Origin: Fratercula arctica | Lineage: Eukaryota; Chordata; Aves; Charadriiformes; Alcidae | Direction: 5' to 3' | Assembly: GCA_947846985.1 (NCBI GenBank) | Contig: CANTUZ010000001.1 | Coordinates: 111,927,757 to 111,991,756, forward strand | DNA length: 64,000 bases | Part shown: in pieces, positions 49,101 through 58,380 of the stretch | Layout: every line of letters starts with the position of its first letter | Numbering within the stretch: the stretch's first letter is position 1 | The notes under the pieces: model-generated | What the model saw: only the letters and a program-made list of their open reading frames with translations | What the model was told of the DNA's origin: nothing | The model's database searches: none | Translations under genes and position numbers: made by a program

Positions 49101-49855
49101 TACCTTCCCGTAGCGTAAGCTTCTACGCTCAGTAAACTTTGTTTACATCATTTGTGCTGCTGTTCTCAGCCTCACCCCTTTACGGCTCCGTGGGTTATTT
49201 TGGGTGACCCCACTTGACAGGTCTGGTAGATGAAGCTGTGCCAGCCCACCCTGAGACTGGCTCAAACTAAAATTGTGCGTGCCCAACTCCAGCTAAAGCA
49301 AAAAGCCTGGTCAGCTGGCACTGGAAAGGGAATAAAAAGAGTGTATTGGAGGGCAGAGCGGAATCACAGATAATTTCCAGGGCAGATGAGAAACCTGAGC
49401 TAACTATTCATATGGCACACTTGGGAAGGGTGGTAAAGAAAAACCCAAACCACAGTTCATATAAACAAAAGGATTAAGGCTTGCCACAGTTAAGCCTTCC
49501 TACTAAAGGAAATAAGAAAGTTTTTCATTAAAAACTCTTTTTGTTAGTCACCCACAGTAAAGTGTGACAAGAAAGAAAAAGATGTACTTTGAGACAGCGG
49601 TAATTCCCTTCAGATGACCATAGCCATGCAACCACAAAGAACTGTGGCAAGACTGGGCACCTCGGTTTACAGCGTTGTGGGGTGATGCCTTTAACCTTCC
49701 CCTGTCAGACAGTGGATGGGCTGTATCTTTTAAATAAAATGAAGTAAATAGTACAGAAAGCAGACAGACTTACTGTTGCAGTGTAATTCAAACACCTCAA
49801 GAAATTGCCCTCTGACTCCTCTGGGGTACCAGCTCCCTGGCTGAAATTGAATACA

Positions 49856-49880
49856 TGAATGAATGAATGAATGAGTGAAT
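49856..49880 (+). repeat. (TGAA)n microsatellite
   Basis: About six TGAA units with one G substitution (GAGTGAA), flanked on both sides by ATACATGAAT, so the flank is itself a partial duplication. Confidence 0.85.
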
Positions 49881-50050
49881 ACATGAATACTCATAATTTG
49901 GGGTGGGCTAATACAGTAAAATAGCTTAAAGCACTTTCCAGAGAAGCTTAAAATCACCAGTTCTCTCCTCAACTGAAGTGGACCAGGAGTCATCAGTTAC
50001 AGCAACAACATCCAAGGGTGGTAACTAAATCCAAGAAGTAGTAAAGTCTT

Positions 50051-50114
50051 AAACCTCTCAAATGTAACCACAAGAGGTTTTGTGATTACATTTGCAATAC
50101 TACATTGCAAATGT
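50051..50114. repeat. Interleaved inverted-repeat cluster
   Basis: Four segments lie end to end with no gaps. A is AAACCTCT (50051-50058), B is CAAATGTAACCACA (50059-50072), A' is AGAGGTTT (50073-50080) and B' is TGTGATTACATTTG (50081-50094). A pairs perfectly with A', and B with B' at 13 of 14 positions, so the pairings cross each other. A third stem shares the end of B': ACATTTGCAAT (50088-50098) pairs perfectly with ATTGCAAATGT (50104-50114) over a 5-base loop. No known family is recognised. Confidence 0.9.
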
Positions 50115-50221
50115 CTTGAGTTTTCAAAACTTTGTTCTGTTTAGGGTCCTGTACTCAATTGGCGTCAAACACATTAATAGCAATGCTTTGCTTTTACTTA
50201 AATCTTCATGCTTTTAAAAAA

Positions 50222-50391
50222 TTAATCCTCTTAACATCCCTGTTGGGTAGATAGGCAAAAACCTTTCTTGTCTGTAAGACTGAGATAAGAAGTGCCTTGC
50301 CTATGGACATGCAGTTAGGGCTGGGCAAAATGGGGTTAAAATTCAGTAAGCAGTGGCTCTCATTTGTGCTCTAACAACTAGACTACACCAT
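50222..50391 (-). mobile_element. MIR SINE remnant
   Basis: Nearly the full MIR order is readable in reverse complement. It starts with TTAATCCTCTTAACATCCCT and GTTGGGTAGATAG, then TAAGACTGAGATAAGAAGTG and CCTTGCCTATGGACATGCAG, then GGGCTGGG. The tRNA-related end is GTGCTCTAACAACTAGACTAC. The last block matches the MIR 5' region (reverse complement of TAGTGGTTAGAGCAC). It is an ancient, inactive SINE and the clearest MIR in this window. Confidence 0.8.
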
Positions 50392-53107
50392 TTAGATTGT
50401 GCCAACTATTAAAATGAAATATAAACACAAGTTACAAAAAAAACTAAGACAGTTAAACCTTTCTTCATTAATGGTCTCACTAATAGTAGGGATGAAACAC
50501 CTTACAAAGGATGTATTTTCTTGTCTATTCCTTGCACTGTGGGGAAAACGATTTTGAGGAAAATTTAAAAAACATGATTTTGAACAAACCCAGACACCTT
50601 TTTTAGATGATTCAAAGGCACACAATAGAAATGTAGAAAAATATATGCAAAAACAGGTAATTAAACTAATTATGAATGGTTTTGTTCATTAGATGTCTGC
50701 TGTGATACCTAATGAGAACATTTGGTACCCTGCAGTTTATAAATCATCATTATATGGCATGTAACCATTCCCAAATACGTCCATTTTAACCATATTTAAA
50801 AATATATTTTCAAAGTAATTTATTCTAGCAAGTTACTATTGCTCACCTACAATGTACATACAGTCCCTCTCCAGTTATTATGACTTGAGACAGGGAGCCA
50901 GTACCTTGTACCATTTGGTACCTAGCATGACTATTTTTTCTAAAGCCATTTGATTTTTGAGCATTCTGAAATATCTTAAAATGTCATATGGGTTGAATGT
51001 TATTCTCATTATAATTGTAGTAAAGTTACATATGTGAATTAGGTTTACAAGATGGTCTTCTAAGCCTTGAAATAGGGGTGACAGGATGGAATTTATTATT
51101 CCTATCTCAGCCTGTCAAATCTATAATAAAGGAAATAAGAGAAGACATACTCAAGCCTTTGTGAATAAAAGTGTCTTATCAAACAGTCATTGATACAATT
51201 TCCATTCTCATATAATCCCTAAAGACATTAAAAAAACCCCAAAACTCTAGAAAATACCCAATGTAGCTTTTTCATACCATACTATACCACAGTACAAGAT
51301 TCTCCATTTGTGCAAGCGTGCAGTCAACGTGAACAGCTCTCACTGGCTGCACTATCTGCAGACCCCTTTTCCACAAAAAGTCTTGTTTTCAATATAACAG
51401 AAACACATGACTGTATCCATGGTCTTTCTATGTAAAGAATATCTGTAACTAGGAAGACATTGTAACTTTTCCAGATATAATTTCAGGAGAAGTCCCCATA
51501 TTTGGACAGAGAGCAAGAAATGACTCTTAAACCAGATTACTTGAACTAAATAAAGAAATCTCATTTATTTTAAGATATATGCCCTGAGATTTGGACTACC
51601 AAAGAACTTAGAAAAGTTACGATTTGATAGGTAGAGCAGACATTAAGACCTAACAGGATTTCTACCAACTATTTTCTGCACACTAAAGGCAAAATCATCC
51701 TCTACGACTATGCATGAGCCGACCAAGTCCTTGGGCACGCACAGCAAGCAAGATGCTTCTAGGACATGTCAGAAATACAATACACATGCGGCACAGGCCA
51801 TTTATGGATGCAGACACACATGAATCCTGGTTTCAGACTCACTGCTTTTGTTTCTGATCGCAGGGTGCCCAGCAGAGCCACCTTTCCAACCAGACTGCCA
51901 AGCACCTGAGAGTCCCAGCAGGTGGCCAAGGTAGGCTTTTTCTGTCTAGAGAAAAACTTTTGGGGAAGAAAAAAGAGGAACATGCATGGGGAAACCCAAG
52001 CATATGGTAGCCCTTACAACTATTTATGGTTGTAAACGGTTATGGTGCTTATCACATGGCTATCACTTCCATAAAAGTGTGTGTTAGTGTGTATAGTGCT
52101 AGATTCCTGTACGGTACAGTACATTGAACATAAATAACTTAAATAGCTACTGAAGTTACTGCACTTGTTAAACAGGCAGTCTAGCGGCATGTTCAGTGTT
52201 TTCTCTAAGTGTCTCAGCAGCAATTTCCAGAGATTAAATCACATTTGTTTATAATTGCTCTACATTGAATGTTTCTTCAAATAACTTTTAAATATTAAAT
52301 AAAACTCTTCTTTTCTACCTAATTTCCTAAATGTCAGTTAATTCGCTACAGCTATCTTTGAAATATTGTTTTCACATCTTTACTAAGCTTATTATTGTAT
52401 TCTCAGTTTTCCACTTTATTTTTTTAGGATTACCTTGGCATACATTATTGTTGTAAAATGCAGCAACACCTAGTATAAAACCTTGGAAACAACCTTCTTT
52501 TTATGCATCTTAGAGAAGCCACATTTGGACTTCCAGCAGAAATGTGCAAAATTTCAATATGGTCTTGCAACAGACTGATGTAGTACTGTCCTTATATGCC
52601 ACCAAAATGCACCATCACACTACTTCTTAGGCAGAGCTGCAAAAGGGAGAGCGAATCCACAAAAGGAATCAAAACATGTTGTAGTTTTCAAATGTCTTTT
52701 ATGGATCAATGTCTAATTATAGAATTGATATGGCTGCAAAGTAATGTGCTCAGTCCACCCCCTATTTGCGACCAAAGGTAAAAGAAGATACTTTACCCTT
52801 TGAAGTTTCCTGGATCAAGAAAAGAAATTGAGATCCGATATACTGTTTTGGACGGTTCTATCTCTGTTATGCTTGGGCTTGCTTTTTAAAAAGATCCATC
52901 CATAATTCTAATACATGGTGTGTGGAAATTTTTGTAAACAAATTTTCGTATTGTAATACTCAGAATTGAAATGTCAAATTTTCGGTGCCTGAATCTTCAT
53001 ATGAAAACCTGCTTCCCAGCCAGATGTCAGAAGGAGGTTCACAGGTACCAAAGGGAAGGTCGTTGCTGCTGGAAAAGCCTGTGCTCTTACTGAGGTATTT
53101 TTGGAGC
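50392..53107. other. Unique sequence, no gene
   Basis: No gene recognised. Open frames are short (up to 77 codons) and unrecognisable. Confidence 0.5.
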
Positions 53108-53150
53108 AAGTGACCCAGGTGAACAATCTAACCACTAGGCTACAGAGTCA
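53108..53150 (-). mobile_element. Possible MIR SINE 5' fragment
   Basis: AGTGACCCAGGTGAA followed by ATCTAACCACTAGGCTACAG resembles the reverse complement of the MIR tRNA-related end (GTAGCCTAGTGGTTAGA...). It is short, so the assignment is tentative. Confidence 0.5.
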
Positions 53151-53340
53151 ATAACAGTCTTTCCCCCTTTCTGGTCTGGATTTCTTGAATTATTTTCTGC
53201 AAAATTACAGATGTATTGAGAACAGTTTTCCCAAAATAACTTTGTGATTATACATAATTAGGTTACCCCATTCAGATAAAGGTGATAAAGGAAAGGAAAA
53301 TCAGATGTCAAATCCACAAACCTATTCTGAGAATTAAAGG

Positions 53341-53918
53341 TTGGAGAAATGGGCTGACAGGAACTCATGAAGTGCAACAAGTAGAAGTGCAAAGTCCTGC
53401 ACCATGAGGAACCATCTTATGTGACGGTGTATCCTGGGGGCTGACTAGTTGGAAAGCAGCTTGGCAGAAGATGTCCTGGTGGACACCAAGTTGGATGTGA
53501 GCCAGAAATGTGCAGCAGTGAAGGCTAATGGTTTCTTGGGCTGCATTAGGAGGAGTGTTACAGCAGGTGGAGGGAGGTGATCCTTCCCCTCTGTCCATCA
53601 CTGGTGAGGCCACACCTGGAGCACTGGGTCCAGTTCTGAGCTCCTCAGTACAAGAGAGAGGTGGACATACTGGACATTTCAATGAAGTGCCATTAAGATG
53701 ACTGGAGGATCTCTCCTATGGGGAAAGGCTGAGAAAGCTGAGGCTGTTCAGCCTGGAAAAGAGAAGGTGCAAGGGGGATCTCATCAATGTATATAAATGC
53801 CTGAAGGGAGGGTGCAAAGTGGCTTTGTCCGGTGGTGCCCAGTGACAGGACACGAGGCAATGGACGCATTCATATGTCCCTCTGAACATAAGGAAAAACT
53901 TAATTTCACTATCACCCC
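53341..53918 (+). mobile_element. CR1 LINE copy, both ends missing
   Basis: Plus-strand CR1 beginning near 53341 (GAGAAATGGGCTGACAGGAAC). It then shows TGGTGGACACCAAGTTG, GGGCTGCATTAGGAGGAGTG, AGGGAGGTGATCCTTCCCCT, GTGAGGCCACACCTGGAG, GGAAAGGCTGAGAAAGCTGAGGCTG and GCCCAGTGACAGGACACGAGG. These cover the ORF2 segment around and after the end of the reverse transcriptase. Stops and frameshifts break every frame. The copy ends at the ERV LTR boundary (53919), and the usual CR1 3' UTR and octamer terminus are missing. The last 40 bases are badly diverged, and I cannot find the rest of CR1 beyond the LTR. Either a rearrangement or deletion accompanied the LTR, or the remainder has decayed. Confidence 0.93.
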
Positions 53919-54045
53919 TGTTGTAGTTTAACCCCAGTTGGAACCTAAGCACCATGCAGCTACTCACTCACTCCCTCCATGGCGGGATGGGGAAGAGAAC
54001 CAGAAGATTAAAAGTGAGAAAACGCGTGAGTTGAGATAAAGACAG

Positions 54046-54051
54046 TTTAAT
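54046..54051 (-). promoter_or_regulatory. LTR polyadenylation signal (ATTAAA)
   Basis: TTTAAT on the plus strand is ATTAAA on the minus strand, lying about 180 bases downstream of the LTR TATA box and before CTGTCTTTATCTCAA, the usual place for the retroviral poly-A signal. Confidence 0.6.
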
Positions 54052-54231
54052 AAGTAAAGCAAAAGCCACGCACACAAGCAAAGCAGAACAAGGAATTCAT
54101 TCACTGCTTCCCGTCAGCGGGCAGGTGTTTAGCCATCTCCAGTAAAGTAGGGCTCCATCACATACAATGGTTACTTGGGAAGACAAATGCCATCATTCTG
54201 AATGTCCCCCACTTCCTTCTTCTTCCCCCAG

Positions 54232-54239
54232 CTTTATAT
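54232..54239 (-). promoter_or_regulatory. LTR TATA box
   Basis: The minus strand reads CTCAGCATATAAAG across 54245-54232, a TATA-box match at the expected U3 position. It would place a start site about 25-30 bases downstream, near 54205. Activity is not known. Confidence 0.6.
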
Positions 54240-54501
54240 GCTGAGTTTGATGCCATATGGTATGGAATAGCCCTTTGGTCAGTTGGGGTCAGCTGCCCTG
54301 GCTGCATCCCCTCCCAGCTTCTTGGGTGCCTCCCGCCTTCTTGTTGGTAGGCCAGTATGAGAGGCTGAAAAGTCCTTGACTGGTTTGCAACAACTAAAAC
54401 ATTAGTGTGTTGTCAACATTATTCTCAACCTAAATCCAAAATATAGCACTGTACCAGTTACTAGTAAGAAAATTCACTCTGTCTCAGCTGAAACCAGGAC
54501 A

Positions 54502-57317
54502 ATCCCCTGAACTTTTTGCTGGCGGATGAGGTGGGTTTGAACCCTCCAAAAAAAAGATGTGAATTTAACGTGGGCTGAGTCTTTGACTAGAGTCCCAATT
54601 ATGACAAATAACATACAAAAGGATGGAGTTTTTAATGTATCTTGCTGAGTGGAAGGCGCTCTGCTTAACTTAAATCCCAGTAGATTTACAGTTGACTTAT
54701 TCTGAATATTGCTGCCGGATTAAATTCTCAGAGAAGATATGTAGTTGAATACATGCTCTAAGAACCTAGCTGGATCTAGCGATGAAAGAGGTGGTGTGCT
54801 CTTAGGCCCTGCAATGATAATTTCTCTGACCACACTCTGAAATATTTCTGGGGACAAGCAGTAGTAATAAGTACAAAAGTAAATTTCCTAGAACCCTACT
54901 GAGAGAGTCTTTGTTCTTTGAAGGAAACACCACTGCAGGTGCCTAAAAATCCTCTGATTCTTAGTCTGTCCACTTGGAGAAACGTCGATGCATTGTGGAA
55001 TAAGGGACCTATTTTTACTGCTTTTGCATTTCTTCAATTAATGTGGACAAATGCCCTATCACAGTATAAGAAACTCATTTGTGGTTGCGGTTTTGTTTTT
55101 TGGGCTTTGGTTTCGTTTTGTAGTTTGTTTTTTTTTTTTTTTATTTTGTCTTGGTCAGCTTCCGAGGTCAGAGGCAGAAGGTTCTCTAAAAAGGTTTGTA
55201 AGAAGTATTTGTTTCTTCAAGCACTTAGCTGTGAAATCAATATCTGAGAAAGATGTGCTTGTAATATAATGCAGCAAATAAAAAAGGAACTGCAGATGCA
55301 AAACAGATTAGAAGAGCAGATTAATTTCACAATTTCATAGAGTCAGTTTCCAGCAGACAAGTTAAAAAACTCTTCTTCTTTGGTATCAGCTGATAAAGAA
55401 AACGCATGAAACTAGAGGATGGATTACATTGCTATATATAATATCTTGTAAATACAAAGGTGTCCACTTCATAAATCTACAATAGCATACAGATTACATC
55501 TGTATGCAATGTTAGAAAAGAAATTAAACTTCGTCTTTCCTAATTAAAGGGTATTTTAGAAAGGGTCATATAAAAGTAGGAAAGAAAACACAAATAGCAC
55601 TGCAGGCAAAACTTAGGAATGTAATCTCGGGTCTCATTTTACTCCCTTTCCCCCATTGTTTTGTTTAATTAAAAGCTATTTTCTATTTTAAAAGAAAATT
55701 AAAAAAACATACACCAAAAAACCCAACAACAAAACAACCAACATTGTGGAGGTGGGGAGGAAAAAGATTTTTAACAGTCTTTCTGCTCATTAAAAAAAAA
55801 AAAATGAGTAAAATTTGGAAGCTCATATGGAAAATATACCATGAACAGACATTGAAGCTTGCAGAAAGAAAGCAAAAGAAATATCTTTCCTTCCATTTCT
55901 GTTCCACAGAATGTGACTCCACACAAATGTAAAAACAAAATTAGCCTCAGGCACAACAAACGGCACTGGAGTTACAGAAAGGACCTGGTTTATTTGACAG
56001 TATTCTATATAAAAATATGTAATTTTTCAACAATATTTTGCTAAGTATGTTCCTGTGAAGTGCTGAGGTTAGAAATTTCCTTAAAATAATCTGTGCATCC
56101 TAACACTTTATCAGTGAAAATCTTCTTCTGATTAAACGGCTATTCTTTAATGCAGACCTGACATCTCCCGAGCTAGGAAGCCTGAGAAGGTCACAGATTC
56201 TGTCTCCATAGGTGTCCAAGCTGTTTAGCAGAAAGTATGACCTACTGCGGAAACCAATGACCTAGTAAAAAAATAAACGTTGCTGCGCTGTAAAGTGGTG
56301 GAGCCAGCTGAGAAATAGAGAGCTTAGTAATGAACTGCCTTACTCCTACAGTGATCAAATCATGTTAAGTGATGCTATTAAAATAAATCACATTTTAAAA
56401 GTCTTTACCTGAGACACTTACAACTTAAATTAGTAAACCACAAAAATATCTATTTTATTTTTTCAGCATATATGAACGAAATTATGTTTCTTTGCAGTAG
56501 ACTGAAGACCAAACACTCAGATCAACACCCACTCAGGAAAATATTTAAAATGTTTGTAAACCAAAGAAGCTTAAGAATGAGTTTTAATGTTTTTCCACAT
56601 AAATAAAAAACTCAGATAATTATCTGCTGATTTCAATGTACTCTGAATCATGACCTCAACTTGACAATTTCATTTTTTATTAATATTATCCAATAGCACG
56701 CACTTTAAAAAGCTGAAAATAAAATGCCAATGGAAAACATGCACTTTATTGTATCATTCTGTTAGGTAGTAAATTATAGAAAGTCCTCATTAGAAGTTAA
56801 AAAAAAAACCCAAAGCAATCACTCAACACTATTTTAAAAGGTCATATTTTGCATATTATTTCACAAAGTTCTGTACATAGGTTTATTAAATAATTTGGAC
56901 ACATGAAAGGAGAGTATTCACTTGTCTAAATTTAGGGTCTGTTTATCATTATGGTATTTGGAGGCACACTTTTCTGCATATAATACCAATACGTGAAGTT
57001 AATCCTCAGAGTATATCCTTACAGCACCCTCACCTTCAGTGGGACTATGACGATTTGCACTACTAACAGCCCCTTAAAATCATATAATACCTTGTTTAAA
57101 TTTCTGAGAGATGGGCAAAGTTTTATGGTATTATTTTAAGGAGAAACCTGTTCACCATTCTCCAAAAGAAATCAGAACCCTTTAGGAAATAAAAGTCATT
57201 AAGTGACATTGACTACATTTCAGCAGTGCTATGTTCCTTCATCAAAGCAAGTTCATCTGGCTGTGGGTTTAAAAAGAGGAACAGAAATAACACGCCAACA
57301 AGGTACAGTAGCGATCC
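54502..57317. other. Unique sequence, no gene
   Basis: No gene recognised. Open frames reach 109 codons (54918-55247) but include a long Phe run from a 15-T tract at 55128-55142. Around 55.69-55.74 kb the DNA is A/C-rich low complexity. Confidence 0.5.
55128..55142. repeat. Poly-T run (15 T)
   Basis: Homopolymer of 15 T within a T/G-rich stretch. Confidence 0.85.
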
Positions 57318-57390
57318 CTCATGGTGAAATTAAGATACTTGTGCAAGGGTCACATTCACATGTAATTACTGAGAAAGGTAGAAATACCTG
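57318..57390 (-). mobile_element. Weak MIR-like remnant
   Basis: ATGGTGAAATTAAGATACTT, then GTGCAAGGGTCACATTCACA, then AAAGGTAGAAATA follow the reverse-complement MIR order (GAGGAAACTGAGG, CTTGCCCAAGGTCACACAG, GGCAGAG), but with many differences. Confidence 0.4.
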
Positions 57391-58328
57391 TCCACGTAGC
57401 AGGTGCCACACCATGGGGTGCTGCAGGGAGCACTGATGAGCTGCTGTGATAGAGTCAGACATGACGGATTAAAAGAAAGGCCTTGGAATGGCATTCAGCC
57501 CATAGAGCCAAACATAATTTAATCAAATTATTTTCAGAAGAATGAATCTTCTGCTATAGACTGAGCTCAGGACTCCCTTTAACAATACAGTTCCAGAGCT
57601 TATGTTGAGGTGTTACCCAGGAAATTTACAAATTAAACTGTTTATTCAGTAACTGATCCTTCCTGTGGTGGTAGAGTGGCAAGAAAATTCAATCATACTG
57701 TTGGAAAATTTAAAAAAAAAGAAAAAAAAAAGCCATCTTTGGAAAGCTTCTTATAAGGCTAGAAATAAAGTACAAAGTAAACATTTCCTGCTACCAAGAA
57801 AATTCTGCATTTGGGTTTCACATTAATTTTTGGCTTCAAGGAAAACATGTATATGAGTTAAAAGAGCAGATGTCCCAAAGCTCTGCAACAGAAAGAAGAT
57901 TTTGTCACACAGCTTTCTGACGCATTCTAATAAACCTTTTCACAGGTCATATTTCACAATCATTTCTAACCACACACACCTACAAAGAAGTCGGCAGGCA
58001 GTGTTCTCCTACAAGGCTAACCATCTGAGAGAAAAAGTGTTCTGATTATTTTATTATGCTTTATTACAAAGCAGTGCCATAAATCTGGAGTTCAAACTGT
58101 TTGTGACATCCCGCATCTTCCAAGCAGAGAAACTACTGTTTTTTGTTACTGTTACTGTTGTTACAAGAGAAATTTTTATAAGTGTTTGTGTCTGAAATAG
58201 GTACTTTCTGCCCAGTTATTTGATTTGTAGCTACACAATCTAATCCTCGTCTGACTTGAGCTAACGTAAATTTCCCAGCCAAAATCAAGAGTTACACTCA
58301 CGTGAAAGAGTAAGACCGGCTAATGAAT
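57391..58328. other. Unique sequence, no gene
   Basis: No gene recognised. An A-rich stretch lies at about 57712-57731 and a short (GTTACT)n at 58146-58157. Confidence 0.5.
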
Positions 58329-58380
58329 TAAACCTCACAGCAACCCAGTCGGACAGCTAGTTATTATTATCACCAAATTT
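58329..58380 (-). mobile_element. MIR SINE remnant, 3' part
   Basis: AAACCTCACAGCAACCCAG, then GGACAGCTAGTTATTATTAT, then CACCAAATTT match the reverse complement of the MIR 3' region (AATCCTCACAACAACCC, GAGGTAG, TATTATTATCCCCATTTT). Confidence 0.65.

Larger units (their letters stand above)
43833..50050. other. Unique sequence, very AT-rich in part, no gene
   Basis: No gene recognised in about 6.2 kb. The part from about 45.64 to 46.14 kb is especially AT-rich and contains the 16-bp palindrome at 46085 and a diverged duplication GTGTAATACTTTAT / GTTGTAATGCTTTAT at about 45740-45775. A 12-bp direct repeat GGACAGTTTGGT is at 46445-46456 and 46465-46476. Confidence 0.5.
53919..54501 (-). mobile_element. 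Solo LTR of an endogenous retrovirus
   Basis: A 583-base segment bounded by TG...CA. On the minus strand it starts TGTCCTGGTTTCAGCTGAG and ends with the complement of TGTTGTAGTTTAACCCCAG. Inside, in the correct order for this strand, are a TATA box (54239-54232), then an ATTAAA polyadenylation signal (54051-54046), then the LTR end. I know this LTR type from memory as abundant in zebra finch and other Neoaves (a TguLTR5-like family), but the exact subfamily needs a search. No gag, pol or env sequence adjoins it, so it is a solo LTR left by recombination between two LTRs. The flanks give only a poor 5-bp target duplication (ACCCC left, ATCCC right). Confidence 0.85.

Noticed and set aside
51080..51130. 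MIR-like TATCTCAGCCTGTCAAATCTATAA
   Set aside because: Only one short block resembles MIR, with no matching neighbours in order.
54918..55247. 109-codon plus-strand frame with a hydrophobic segment
   Set aside because: The Phe run comes from the 15-T tract; the rest shows no recognisable domain.
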